Of a DNA stretch of 64,000 nt, positions 23,201 through 34,999 are shown one piece after another; positions within the stretch are counted from its first letter, which is position 1; every line of letters starts with the position of its first letter. This DNA comes from Pelodera strongyloides (Eukaryota; Nematoda; Chromadorea; Rhabditida; Rhabditidae): assembly GCA_036852015.1 (NCBI GenBank), contig JAANDG010000687.1, positions 1 to 64,000 of the forward strand, given 5' to 3'. The position numbers were made by a program, and so were the translations under genes. Below the pieces are notes generated by a model, which saw only the letters and a list, made by a program, of their open reading frames with translations, was not told where the DNA came from and made no database searches.

Positions 23201-26200
23201 ATTGCGTACGCAATGCTCAGCGTTGCGCATTATACATTTGTCGGGAACTACTGTAGATTTGTGTTCTAATTGCTACCGTACTCACCGTTGGATATGAGTT
23301 TGGATCAGTGATCAAATGATGAAATCGGAGTGAAATTCTCCTCGCTTTCTCCATATTGTCCTCGAGTTGCCTTTGTTTGAGAACCACTGCGAGTTCATTC
23401 TCGTGAAGACCCAAATCGGGATTCACGGGCAGTTGTGTGCCGCTGCAAATAGACATAGGTTGTATTTATTGATAGAGTTGACCTATAAGATGGGGGTTTC
23501 TGTTATGGGGGTTTCCAAGTATCCCAAAAAATTCGGTGTGATTCTGTCAATACTACCGTATTTCACATTAAATCATATGAATATGCACAGGCAACATTAG
23601 TGGTAATCGAGGATACCACATTTATCATCGCTCAAACCTAACGTTGTAATCACCCACTTGAATGCACCGGAGTATTCGAGAAAACTGAGCAGATTGAAAT
23701 ACTTCCAGCGAATGTTCTGAAGAAGTACAAATAAAATTATGCCTGCGTTCGTTGGTACTCAATTTTTACCCCCGAGCCGGTAACTGACGATTCGTAAGAT
23801 ATGCCAAATAAGATCCAAACTCCCTACCTTCTGTCCACTCATTTGAAGGTTTCTTTCTCTACGATAACAGTCGCGCAGAATCTTCCACTGTTGTTTTAGA
23901 ATTTCCACTGAAAATGGTTAATTATATGGATAAAAAACAAGGGCTATGTTCTACGCTGAACGGTGAAATAGTGTCGACAAAACACCAAACCATCCGACCT
24001 AACAAAAACAAAAGCTCCGAACTTGGAGAATGAGCTGGATTTTTAATTTGAATACGGTAGCATCCGGTTTTTTCGGAGTTTTCCTTCGATTTCTGAAAGT
24101 CAACTAAACTGACATGTCAGATCCGCATTCGGATACATATTCGACATTTTGGCCACGACGATCTGATAATCTGCCTGCTTCTGTTGCTCGTCGTTCACAA
24201 GATTATTCCATATCGCTTCACTTCCCACAATTAAACAGATGAAGTTGCGCTTCATCTCATGATTTAGCACCCGATGACCTCCATTTGGGGTTTGTTGAGA
24301 AATTGACGGAGTTGGTGTCATTCTGAAATAGAAGTTACATAATGGAGCATTTTTTTTAGTTTTCGCGAATGAAAAAAAAGTATAAAATCATGGTCGCAGT
24401 TTCTCGCAGGAGAAAGTTTGGCTACTGTAATATCACCGTTGGCTACCGTAATACCACAATCTAATGAAAAATTGCCAGTGGGCGGTGATTTTTTTCAACA
24501 GCAACATATTAATTTTAATTTTGTGTGTTGTATATTTTTCTACAATAACTGTATCAGGACTCAACCATGCAGACTGCAGACTGGCCTAAGCCTTACACAA
24601 GAATCGGTCTTGTGTGGCAATTCAACACGATGTGCATACAATAAAGAAATGACTCATTATTAAGAATGAATGATTGATCATCCAGAACAGGTCAGATAGA
24701 AAAATTGTAATTCTGACTTATTCAACTGCGTTCGCGCGGCGCATCCGGCCTAAACCATGGCGCCCATGTGGCACTCGTCGAACGTTTTCAGGGTCGAGCG
24801 CAAGCCACCTTTCACACCTGACGCTGACCGCTGGTCGCCGTCCCGCGCTGCGTACATCGGCATCATCGCAGTTTCGTGTTGCTTAGTTACTTGTGCAACC
24901 GAATAATGTTGCAAAGATTACTGATTACTAACTCTGTCCATCTTTATACAAATGAAAAATTGTCAAGTAATAAGAAACCATTAGAAAATCTTTCCAGAAA
25001 ACAATGAACGTTCTTTATTTCAGGTTGACTACAACGAAATCGCCCGCAGTTGCAATTTGTGGAGAAACTTTGATGATATCAATTCATCGTGGAAATCGAT
25101 AATGAGTATTATCAGTTATTATGATCACAATCAAGATAAGCATATTCCAACACATGGACCCGGACAATGGCACGATCCCGATATGGTAAGAATATAGTAA
25201 TATAAAACAAAATACCGAAATGAGGTGCTTATTAGGCATTTTGAAAGATCGCGAGAGACGATGCAACAAAACAAAACAAAAGTAAAATAGACTGATATTT
25301 ATTGATTATGCCAAGGTGGATTATGGGATAATTGAAAACAATCTGTAAATGATCTATTCAGTGTGACACCTATTCATTTCAGCTCGTCATCGGAAATCCC
25401 GGTATTACTGTGGACATGGCGATCACTCAAATGAGTATCTGGTGCATTTGGAGTGCTCCTCTCATTATGTACGTTACTTATGCTGCAGGGTGAAAGTATT
25501 TATTAGTGATAGTATTATTAAGTATTAGTGAGTAAAAAAACTATACCGACTGAAATAGAGGCATACATGTACCGTGCGTTCCATAAGTATATTAACATCC
25601 AAGCATCGTTTTCGGCTCAGAAACGTCAGAAACACTATGATAGAAATGTGAGATATGTGTATAGTGTATGTATGGTATGGCGTATGGGGTACAAAAGGTG
25701 CTAAGGGCCCTGCATCCAGCCGTGCTTCATCTAATTTTCAAGATCGTTTCATTTTCTTTCATTAGCAAATTATCAATGTGACAGTAATTCAGGTCCAACG
25801 ATCTTCGTATGATTGCCCCAGAAATGGCCGCAATCCTTCAGAATCGAGAGGCAATTTCAATCAATCAAGACCCATTGGGAGTGATGGGACGACTTGTTGC
25901 CAATGTACGTGCTGAGCAAATTCTTTACAAGCAAAGTCGCTTTGGGTTGCCTAGTATTTAGTTGTCTCCTTTCATATATCTAGCCGTGACTTTTCAATAA
26001 ACAAGGCTAGCTAGCACGCAAGAATGATGTTCATGAATATCTTCATCCTTTAATTGAAACCTGAAACGTATTCTATTTCAGACCTCTGACATTGGCGTCT
26101 ATGTGAAGGCAGTCACCCCAGTGGACCGAGACAGCAGGAGAACCTCTTTTGCTGTGGCAATTCTGAACAGAAACGAGGCACACTCTCAGGTAGAGAATAT

Positions 26201-26387
26201 ACTTTCTCGCAACAGCTTCTTCTTTTTTGTGCATATTTTAAAGCGTTATGACATGTGGTTTTAATGGCGGCCTTCATTCTCAGCATCTTCAGTGCAATTA
26301 TACTTACTATACATACAGTATGCCAATGACCAACACCGAACAGTGTCGCACCTTTTTTTTTACTCCCTCTCTCACCTCCCTCCCTCT

Positions 26388-26423
<36 letters not shown>

Positions 26424-27275
26424 ACCGATCAACTATTGCAGTTCGTTCAATTCACTCTCCATGATCTTGGACTAAAGTCGGCCACCGGATATATTGTGAG
26501 AAATATTTGGACACAAGAGGAATACGGACTCATGAGACCAACAGACGTATTCAAGGTTGGAAGTTTTTAAATTATGAGAAGAGAATGTTTATTCATTTGA
26601 GCGGAATTTCAGGAAAATTATTAGGTATTGTGACTTTTTTCAACTTTGATGTGTATGTAACCGCAACAGAATATGGTTTCCATTCAAGGGGTCTGGATGG
26701 GAATGCGCTCTATGTTTCTTTCTGTTACCAAATCTCAGTAATAAGAGTCAATGCAAGTAACTAATATACTGAATCCAGGAAATTTTGCACAAAAATAATA
26801 ACCGTATTTTGAAATTGCCTACCGCGTATACGTACCTTTTTTGATTGGCTTCAAAATCCAATTATACCGTGCTCCGTGCTAAAGGCTAAGGCTAAAGCCA
26901 TAAAGCCATATATATGCGCACTCGAAAATGAGTTTTCTTATCGAATACAACCGTACACTCGTAACAACAAGTTAATAGGTATTCTGTTTACTGGTAAATG
27001 CATTTCGCAAAAAAATGTTCTTGATGTAAATAATGTTCTCCAATTTTGGTAATTTCAAGTACCCATTTCTGACTTGAGTGTGTGTGACCGTTTAGTTTAT
27101 GGGTCAATTTCCCTATTTTCTGGTTCCGGGCTGATAATTGCATATAATTATCTATATTTTATGTACTATATTCTAATTGCAGGCCACTGTGAGACCAACT
27201 GGAACTGTGCTAATTAGGGCAACTTTGGCCGGCCAAGCAATGGGAAATCTGTTCCCCTCCGGCCATTTTAATTGA
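20285..27275 (+). CDS. gana-1: Alpha-galactosidase/alpha-N-acetylgalactosaminidase (GH27), nucleophile exon not found
   Basis: GH27 lysosomal glycosidases remove terminal alpha-Gal or alpha-GalNAc. Exons seen are 20285-20349, 20744-20859, 21063-21202, 25024-25185, 25383-25468, 25793-25904, 26082-26189, 26442-26555 and 27183-27275. The start encodes a signal peptide (MRVLIGALLLTVAYA), then ARTPPMGWMSW, and VHVDDCW, the substrate-binding Asp pair. The 3' half begins VDYNEIARSCNLWRNFDDI, which carries the Arg/Asp of the acid-base region, then GPGQWHDPDM and INQDPLGVMGR. Between residue 107 and this segment the family normally has about 90 residues, including the YLKLDGC nucleophile. I find none of these in 21203-25023 on the plus strand. 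Exons 3 and 4 are in compatible phase, so direct joining would give a 331-residue protein lacking the nucleophile. That intron contains an antisense MADF gene. Confidence 0.85.
20373..20554. mobile_element. MITE family A, copy 4 (alpha-galactosidase intron 1)
   Basis: About 182 bp. It begins ttaaagcgaaataccgtccg and ends ggccggtttttcgctttaa. It takes up nearly half of the first intron and starts 24 bp after the exon 1 donor. Confidence 0.9.
21837..24321 (-). CDS. MADF-domain protein, nested antisense in the alpha-galactosidase gene
   Basis: MADF proteins are Myb/SANT-like DNA-binding factors. Eight minus-strand exons, in gene order, are 24114-24321, 23828-23907, 23658-23716, 23286-23442, 22817-22964, 22492-22614, 22201-22286 and 21837-21968, giving 330 residues in consistent phase. 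The N-terminal half is a MADF domain: the FICLIVGSEAIWN helix, then QQWKILRDCYRRER, then WKYFNLLSFLEY with regularly spaced tryptophans. The middle is Glu/Gln-rich. The C-terminus (FDILGHMVTQTLREM... ESYLDIEQSLMTLRRKCLKK) could be a BESS-like interaction helix. An acceptor (tatttcag) ends 1 nt before the ATG, suggesting trans-splicing. The whole gene lies inside the intron between alpha-galactosidase exons 3 and 4. Confidence 0.85.
22350..22430. repeat. CT-rich microsatellite with ctctagccctctc units
   Basis: Runs of CT interrupted by agccctctct words, inside an intron of the antisense MADF gene. A shorter CT run is at 22792-22808. Confidence 0.85.
24725..24890. other. GC-rich patch of unknown origin
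   Basis: About 165 bp rich in cgcg, gcgc and ccgt words, in otherwise AT-rich sequence between the MADF start and alpha-galactosidase exon 4. I could not match any frame to the missing GH27 segment or to a known family. It may be a fragment of a GC-rich repeat. Confidence 0.4.
26378..26422. repeat. (CT)n microsatellite next to a splice acceptor
   Basis: A run of CT repeats ending 20 bp before the acceptor of alpha-galactosidase exon 26442-26555. It probably contributes to the polypyrimidine tract. Confidence 0.9.
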
Positions 27276-30200
27276 TTGATTTATTGATTTCTTTTGATTA
27301 GATGAGTGTGTAAATGTTTTAAGCCTAATTATCTAATTAAGACTCAAGATCCATGTTTCTCTTACAATTAGCGTCTTGGAAAGACATGCGGACATATATG
27401 TTTCCGTAATGTCCATACTTACAATTAGCAATTTGTTGAACTATGGTTTATTTTTACTTGAAATTTTGCTAATTTTTACACTAGCCCAACTTAGCCTTTC
27501 ACATCAAATACATAATACACACCCTATAAATTTGTATTTTTTTGCTATTGCATATCTGTGATATATCAGTCTCTTTTTTTACGTTGTTAACTGTAGGAAA
27601 TATTTTGTAAAAACATAAGTGTTGAATAAAGTGTATTTCGCAACATGCTGTACTTGGCCCCTGTCGACAGTCACACAACATTTTTCTACAAGTTAAAAGC
27701 ATTCTCCTGTGCCTGTACCAATCGACCGTATATTATATTTCTGAGGACATCTCATGACTTCATACGAGTAAAAAGTTGCCTGGAATATTTCGTATTTACT
27801 TTGCCAAAGCAAAGGATCTACTCGCATAACGAAAAACTGATGAAGCAACCAGAAAACTATATGCACAACGAGAAAATTGTAGGCGTAACGTACTGCCGGC
27901 AACGAATAAACTGTGTCGCGCCGTTGGGATATGGAGTGCCAGGTTGCACGCCGAACCCACGCGGCTAACGACACAACGTTGCCGCCTGCAAAAAAAAAGT
28001 TAGATCAATGCTAAACCGACCCTAAATAATTACTGGAAACCGGCACCTGCCGTATAGAAACAATACTGTAAAAAATGTATCATGGTACAACTAGAACAAA
28101 ACAAAATTAGCTTTCACATCGATAACGACAAAAAAATCATGATGGAGCTCACTGCCGGCAGCACCCAAAACCAAAACATCCAACAAATGATTGCTAATGG
28201 ATGCAAACTAATTGACAAGAACGGACGGTCAGATGAATACAATCTTTAATACTATTTATCACAGATAAAATACAGTGCGTTTATCTAGTAACTGGCCCGC
28301 TTTCGTAATGGTCATTGTACACATAAAGGCTGTGCCGGATTTACCCCATACCATACCCCAACATTGCTTCACTTGTTCTTTAGTTATTTTCTATCTACCC
28401 TCGTAGTTGAGCGTCTGATTCGATATTATTGCAAAATTATGTTTGCTCTACGTTATTCTGTCCTCAAAAGCAAAACTCCGCACCCTCGCGGCACAAAAAA
28501 AAGGAAAAGAGAAAGTGTGCCACATGTGCGCCATGTTTTCGCCGCGCACACTTTTTCGACGTACGGTGCGCAACCACCTGAAGTTTTACCAGTATATATA
28601 TATATATATATATGTCTTGTGTTATTCCTTTTACGTACAATTGGCTTCCCTGTGCAATATGCGTCTCAAATCTCCATAGAGACGCTTTATTTCGTTTTCT
28701 CTTCAAAGAAAGAGGAAAACTTATTCCCTCTCCCAGAAAGCATACAATTCGTATAACGAGTCCCCTCCAGCGACACTTATAGGGATCAGCTCACCTAAAT
28801 CGTCTAGTAATAAAAATTTGGAATACAAAAGTAGCAATAATCAGAAAAACAGAATTTCATAATCCTGTAGTACTTTTTCATTTCATAACTCTCTACTGTA
28901 CTTTTCATTTCATAACTCTCTACTGGCGTTTCTGTATTTTATTTGAAGTATGCAGTATGCATAGACTTTCTCAACTTTCTGATTTATTTCTGACGATTGC
29001 TTGGATGTATTATTGGAGTGCTCCGAGATTATTTTTATGTCCACATGCTTCAGTTTTGTATCGCCAGACTCCGAGTAATTCGAAACAATTCTTTAGGAAT
29101 TTGATGTCTTTTCAATCTTTTTCATCCACAACAAAGACAGACAAAACAACAAAACGGCTGTCACAAAATTGTAGATCGAAAGATAACTTTCGTAGAGGAA
29201 AAGAGCATTTTAGTGAAGAATAGAGTTTTGATATGTCCACATATTGACTTTTATTATGTTCTCCACATGTTCGTTTTAACTGTTCAATTTTTGTAGCATA
29301 AAAATAGTTGAAAAGGTTCATAATATCTCTTGACGTCAAGTAATCCACGATGATCAAAGTGCACAGACAATATGAATTAAATTTATGTTTTGATTGGAAT
29401 GTTTTAAATGTTCGAGCATTAAGGCCGCTCTTAGCCAATTTTATGTTTTGATTGGAATGAAAAATTGGAGTTTCGGTCGAGAATCGAACCCAATAGCGGC
29501 TTTAATTTCAACATAAAATTGGCTGAGCGGCCTTAAACCATCGATTATTCTCATTGAAAATGCAAAGCTCTTTTAGTGGAACATGTGTGTGACGGGCTAT
29601 ACAGAGGAAAATAACCTCAAAATCAGAAGAGACCGTCCATAAACCAATGCAGAAATAGCAGTTACTATTACTTATTTAACTCTTTTTTTTTTGTTAAAAA
29701 AAAATATTAATATAACACCAGATTCGTGAAGAAACACATTTTACTACATTGTTTGTTTCAGGTTAAGTTCTTGCTCATAATATTCATGTACATATTCATT
29801 TTGTTAGATTTTTATCTATATTTATCTTATTTCACTTTTTCTTTTTAGAGAAAATTGCAATATTTTATTAGAATAGCTAATGAAACAAATACTTCAACAG
29901 CAGTAATTATAAGAAATAATTATAGTTATATAGTTATATTGTCCTCTATTATTTTCCACCCCCCTCATTGTGAAATATTTTGTGAACAACAAGTTTTCAC
30001 TTTAATTTTAATTGGAGGTTGTACACTGGTGATGTCGAAAAACATTTTTGTACTTATTGGGCAGAGTATATAGTTTACTCTTTATATTAAAAACAATCCA
30101 ATCCTGGACAATTTGCTTTATTAAAGGTTTCACCTGAAATAATTTTTTATTAACAGACACACAGGTGTGGTGAACCGATCCCTTTAAACCCTTTATGAAT

Positions 30201-30379
30201 AAAAGATATTAAAATTTGTATCTACATAATTGGCTGTATTAATTAGTAACCCAGACAACCGCAATATTGTACTCGATAAGTCGATTTCATTAACTATTTT
30301 TCTTTACGTGTACTTTTGTTATGGATTTTTTTACCGTCTATGACTATGACTGAGTTCTGTTTATTTCAACTCTAGCGCT
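27276..30379. other. Intergenic region with decayed repeats
   Basis: 3.1 kb with no recognised exon chain. AATAAA near 27626 could end the alpha-galactosidase transcript. It contains (TA)n at about 28591-28613. A patch at 28473-28580 has the words aactccgcacc and ggtgcgcaacc, resembling the GC-rich element at 11825-12131. A 27-bp direct duplication (acttttcatttcataactct...) lies near 28869-28925, and a fold-back element at 29419-29536. Confidence 0.5.
29419..29536. mobile_element. Short fold-back element carrying a B-box-like sequence
   Basis: The ends ttaaggccgctcttagccaa and ttggctgagcggccttaa are imperfect inverted repeats of about 30 bp enclosing 60 bp. Read on the minus strand, the interior contains GGGTTCGATTCTCGACC, very like the T-arm/B box of a tRNA gene. 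Confidence 0.7.
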
Positions 30380-30606
30380 TTAAAGGGACAGGTATTAAAA
30401 AATTACATTAGACCAACACGGAACTTTTTCCGATGAGCCATCGTATACGTGCGGATGCCCTAAACTGCGAAAATTTTGACGAACTAATTTCGTAACGTTC
30501 ATTATATCGATGACGCTTTGGATAATTTTCCCATGAATGTAGGTGAAATTTATTGTATATATTTCAACTTTATAATCATTATGAACGTATAGTAAATATA
30601 GGTTTA
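30380..30606. mobile_element. Truncated family C element upstream of a gene
   Basis: It begins ttaaagggacagg like the element at 13484. It retains the inner right-arm segment (attatgaacgtatagtaaat) but has lost the right tip. It ends about 45 bp before the start codon of the next gene. Confidence 0.7.
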
Positions 30607-30651
30607 GAATTAATTAAATTTAAATTTTTCCCTAAAAATTATAATGCCAGA

Positions 30652-32892
30652 ATGTCTAATTCTTCAGTAACAGAATATTCCTCAACGCCTTCTACTTCTT
30701 CTGATGAGATAATTATCGAAAGAGCGAATATATCCTCTACTAAGGTGAGAAGGCCTATTTTCTGTATCCTTGAGAAGTATTTGACAAGCACCAGTTACAT
30801 TTTTGATTTGCGTAATTTACGAATTTAGGTGGTGTTATCATAGCAAAATTATCCGATTTGGGTTATTGCTGGGCAGTATGTCTTCATTGCGGAGTTCAAA
30901 TTTAAAGCGGTATGAGAACGTGGTTAGGATTAAGGCCTTCAGTGTTAGGGAAGCGCGGCGACTACATTTCCAAGTATGGCGAATTGCGCGGCGACTTCAT
31001 GCTTCACAAAAATCCGTGTCCTTAATTTACATAATTACAAAACATGTTTAGGATGTGGATGAGCCTTTACTGAACACGAACATCACAATCCACAGAGAAG
31101 AGGATGAAAATGGAATCTTGTACATTCACGGACAGAAGATACTCACTTTCTTGGGTAAGAGTTACAATTTGTTTATTATTAGTATTACATATTGCAAGAT
31201 TAGATAGGTGCCACAAGTAAAGCAAAGCTTATGGGTACTTCATGACTCACTGATATATTTACAGGAAAGTAAAGTTACGAGGTATTTAGTTTCTGTTATC
31301 GTTAAGCGAGTAACGCAGTGTTATTAATAATTTCAGCTCAAAACCCCTGGGTGCTGTACTGCTTGGTCGCTGTGGGTGTGCTCTTGGTGATCAGTATCGT
31401 CACTTGCATATGCTGTTGGCTCGTCAAACATAAAAAGTATTTTTTTTTAATAGTGAACTTCTTCCACCATTCATTATGATTTTGTCTGACAAATGCGGAC
31501 GTTTGTCTCATTGGCATCTGAGAGAAGTACCGATTATTCTATTGCTTAACGCGAAGAAAAAATCGCTTCATATAAATACAACATTTTATCAATCGGATAC
31601 ATTTTCTGGCTTTTTCATGAGAATAACTATCTTACCATGTTACTATATATTCAAAGCCTTATAAGTCTTCTAGTTATGGTTCAAGTTGTGGCCCGAAATA
31701 ATTTACAAATCCCAATAAACAATAGTGAACTTGCAGACGTGTGATAGAAGACCGTCGTGAGGAACCGATTGTCGCACAATACGAGGACAGCTTCGAGTGG
31801 CCCAGGTTTGCCTATGCTTTCTTACCTGCGAAATTTAAATCCAATGAAGCGTCTACTTGCTGAATTTTCCGAGACATTGCAATACCAATACAGTACATAT
31901 GGTGAAATTTGTTAAGTGCAGATTAACTGATACTGTACTATGTTGCTTCAGTTGTCTCAAGTGGATATTCTGTTGTCGTCGTCATACTGTATCTTCTCGT
32001 CAGAATTCGGCTTCCAATCTGGATCCATACAAACGTCCCCCACTGCCGCCTATTTCATCAACAACCACAGGTATATTTTATTCAAGTATTCTATATCAAA
32101 GAGTTCAAATTTCAAATAGGTGGCCAATATAACAGGTCCCTGTAGCACGACGTTTTACTTAGCTTTACAGGAAATATGCCGCGTTGTTCGCGTATGACGT
32201 TTTCCTGCACTCCATTCAGTACCAATAATGAATCCTTGACAAAGTATGACGTCACAACCATCATCCCGTAATGACGTCACGTCCCAATTCAGAATCGAGT
32301 GGTGACGGCTTCGTGGGTGGTCATCTTCCTCCAAATCGCCTTATGCCAATCAATAAAGTGATCGATACCAAACAACAGAAAATCGATGCAAACGATCCGT
32401 CTCTTGGAATGCATATTGTGGGTTAGTTCTGATAAAATAGGAATAGGTTAAATTACTACAACGATAGTTCACCAACGAGTGGCAAGTCAACCTTTCAAAA
32501 TAACCAAATTACATGTTAATTAATAAAAACCTTTTTTGCTATGCTTGAAATGAATATTGTCTACAATTTAATTAGTTCCCGAAACGTAAATCCGTTGGAG
32601 TTGGTTCCATTTTTGACAGAGACAGAAAAAGCTGAACAAATATTGCCCCCCCCTAGTTTATCCAACGACCAACGCACATTACTGGAATGGATAAGTTAGC
32701 ATTCCAATAATAGTCGCAGTACTTCCACGACATAGAATGTGCCACCGATTCCTTGAAATTTGTTTATAATGGCTCCTACTTTATATATAAAAAAAATAAT
32801 ACAATATCATATTTTCAGGCATAAAAGGCGTCCCAAATGTGGCAGTTCCTCGAGGTGCAGCTCGCCCTCTTCCCCAATTAAATGCATATTAG
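30652..32892 (+). CDS. Small single-pass membrane protein, unrecognised
   Basis: Seven exons join in phase: 30652-30744, 31052-31154, 31337-31436, 31737-31805, 31952-32070, 32293-32421 and 32819-32892, giving 228 residues. A Ser/Thr-rich N-terminal segment has three N-glycosylation sequons (NSS, NIS, NIT) and no obvious signal peptide. One membrane span follows (WVLYCLVAVGVLLVISIVTC) with a Cys-rich exit, ICCW, possibly palmitoylated, then a basic cytoplasmic tail with KRPPLPPISS, an SH3- or WW-type proline motif. Topology would be N-out/C-in. I do not recognise the family. An alternative exon at 32171 could instead terminate the protein at TAA 32269-32271. The start codon is the first Met in frame after the truncated element at 30380-30606. 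Confidence 0.72.
32247..32279 (+). promoter_or_regulatory. Pair of perfect CRE/ATF palindromes
   Basis: TGACGTCA occurs at 32247-32254 and again at 32272-32279, 25 bp apart. They lie in the short space between two exons of the membrane-protein gene. CREB/ATF bZIP dimers bind this palindrome. Their use here is inference. Confidence 0.45.
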
Positions 32893-34999
32893 AAAGGAAC
32901 ACGGAGAGTTAGAAAAACTGCCCAACTGAAAGTTTTCAATCCTTTAAATAAGGAACTTCAGGAAAAAAAGATAAAGTGCTCCTTTCAAAATCCGAAGGTC
33001 CACAGTTTACCTGTCTATATACAAAAAATATTTATTTATTTGCGCAACATGCACATGTAACAAGGCGACTTACGCTATGCTTTACACAACTACATCTCTC
33101 TACTCGATGAAATTAAACCCTTGATAATTGCATAAAAAATCAACGTTTGTGCCGTTGCCTATTGTACTGCTAAAAATTCTAGACAAAAACATCAGCTAAC
33201 AAAATTTACCAGCACAGTCAGCCATTATTTTACAAATGGCAAAGTACTTTCACACAATTGTTCCATGTGAAACCTTTGTATATTTTGAATTTTATTGTAT
33301 ATTTGAAAATTTTTGCATCAAACTGATTCGACCCGACACATTGTAACACTTTTTATTCAATAACATATGCATATTTCTTTACTAACAATTAGAACTCCAA
33401 TATTACGATAATTTCTAGATTGACGGATTATTAATAATTTAATAATTCAAATAGAGTTAGAAATTTTACATGCCCTACTATACCATATCTGAAAGTCATT
33501 CAGTAAATAAACACTATACGAGTATTCCAATTTTCATACATTATATATAATCAATTAGCTTTTGATAAATGTGATAAAATCAATAATCGCTTGTGATATA
33601 TAAACAATATAATAAATAAAGCTTGAATATCTATAAATACGTGTGTTTGCTATATCATTTTATCCACAATGAATACCCATACCCAAATAAATCACAGCAA
33701 TCACAATACGAAGAGGAAATAAAAAGAAAAAGATTTAATATCAGAAGTTAACAAATGAAATATATAATAGGATACATAACCGAAAAAAGTAGAGATAGCG
33801 GAAACCCTCTCCCCATGCTCAGAAACAAAGAATCTACCTCTCTACCTCTCTACCCCAATTACTACATAACTACTGCGTCGGAAAATGCACATGCAGAGAA
33901 AAAAACATTTCGCTAAGAAATGAGCACAATTTCAAGCTCTTATATCACAAAAAGGAAAAAAGAATAGAAAAAGAAAATACGTATGAAATAACGAAATGGG
34001 CCTCATTCAGGCAGGACTAACCCAGAAAAGATTGAAGTAAACCGCGGTACCATTAAAATAATTATGAAATTATGATACTACGGTAATAAAAAGCGGAAAG
34101 GGGTTGATGGGTGATAGGATAGGAAGACATCAGAATATTCGAATAGTTACAAATTACATTTACATAGATAGCCAAAAGCTATACATAGGGTTAGTAGCCA
34201 ATAAATTACATACTTAAAAAGAAAAGTGCCTCTCTTCTACGAAGAAAACTCAAAATGCCATTTTACCGTAGGAAGGGCAACATCATATATGGAAATATGG
34301 AACACATAGTAGTGCCTACGTCACATGTGGAGAACCAAACAACTCTTACAGGACCATCACCATTTAGGAAGGGATCAAGCTCAAGTGCATCAGTTTGTAA
34401 ACTAGGGTACTATGGTACTAAATCAAAATGAGCACAGCAAAACGGCCCAGAAGAATTTTATTTTAAATCCTATCTCATGCACCCAAAACTGGTCACCTCA
34501 AGGGTCAATACGTTGCAAAAGATTCAACACACTGGATTTTAGTCCCTTCAAAATTTCATATTTATAATTAGTTAGCCCTATTTCAAGTTCCACTGCATCC
34601 GTATCCCTCACAAAGATGGCAAACCGTCCAGAACTATGCTAAAGGGCCAAACGGGTGATTGCATTCAGGATCTACATACAACAAGGCACAAAAAAATCAA
34701 TTGAAAATAATATCACAGAAGATAGCTGACAGAGACAGACACATACGAAAAATGTGACAAGCAATACAAAAGGAACAAGAAACCGATATAAAACAACCGA
34801 ATTACATCTAGCAACAGTTTGTTAAATTACCTGAACAAAGAGGAACTGCAAAGGGAAAATGTGTGAGTAATTACGGCTAGCCAGGCAACAAACTGAACAC
34901 TGAACAATTAATTAAATAAAGAAAACAACTTGTACATTATAAGATCAGGAAACCGAAGAAAGATCACAATCAATCAAATAAACCGTAAAATAACTAACT
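32893..34999. other. Convergent intergenic region, membrane protein and ZIP9 genes
   Basis: 2.1 kb, strongly AT-rich, with many AATAAA-like words on both strands. The two genes meet tail to tail, so this holds both 3' UTRs. No exons were seen. Confidence 0.5.

Noticed and set aside
24674..24886. Open frame considered as the missing GH27 segment
   Set aside because: None of the expected motifs (GYPG, LKLDGC, CSWP) appears in any of its frames.
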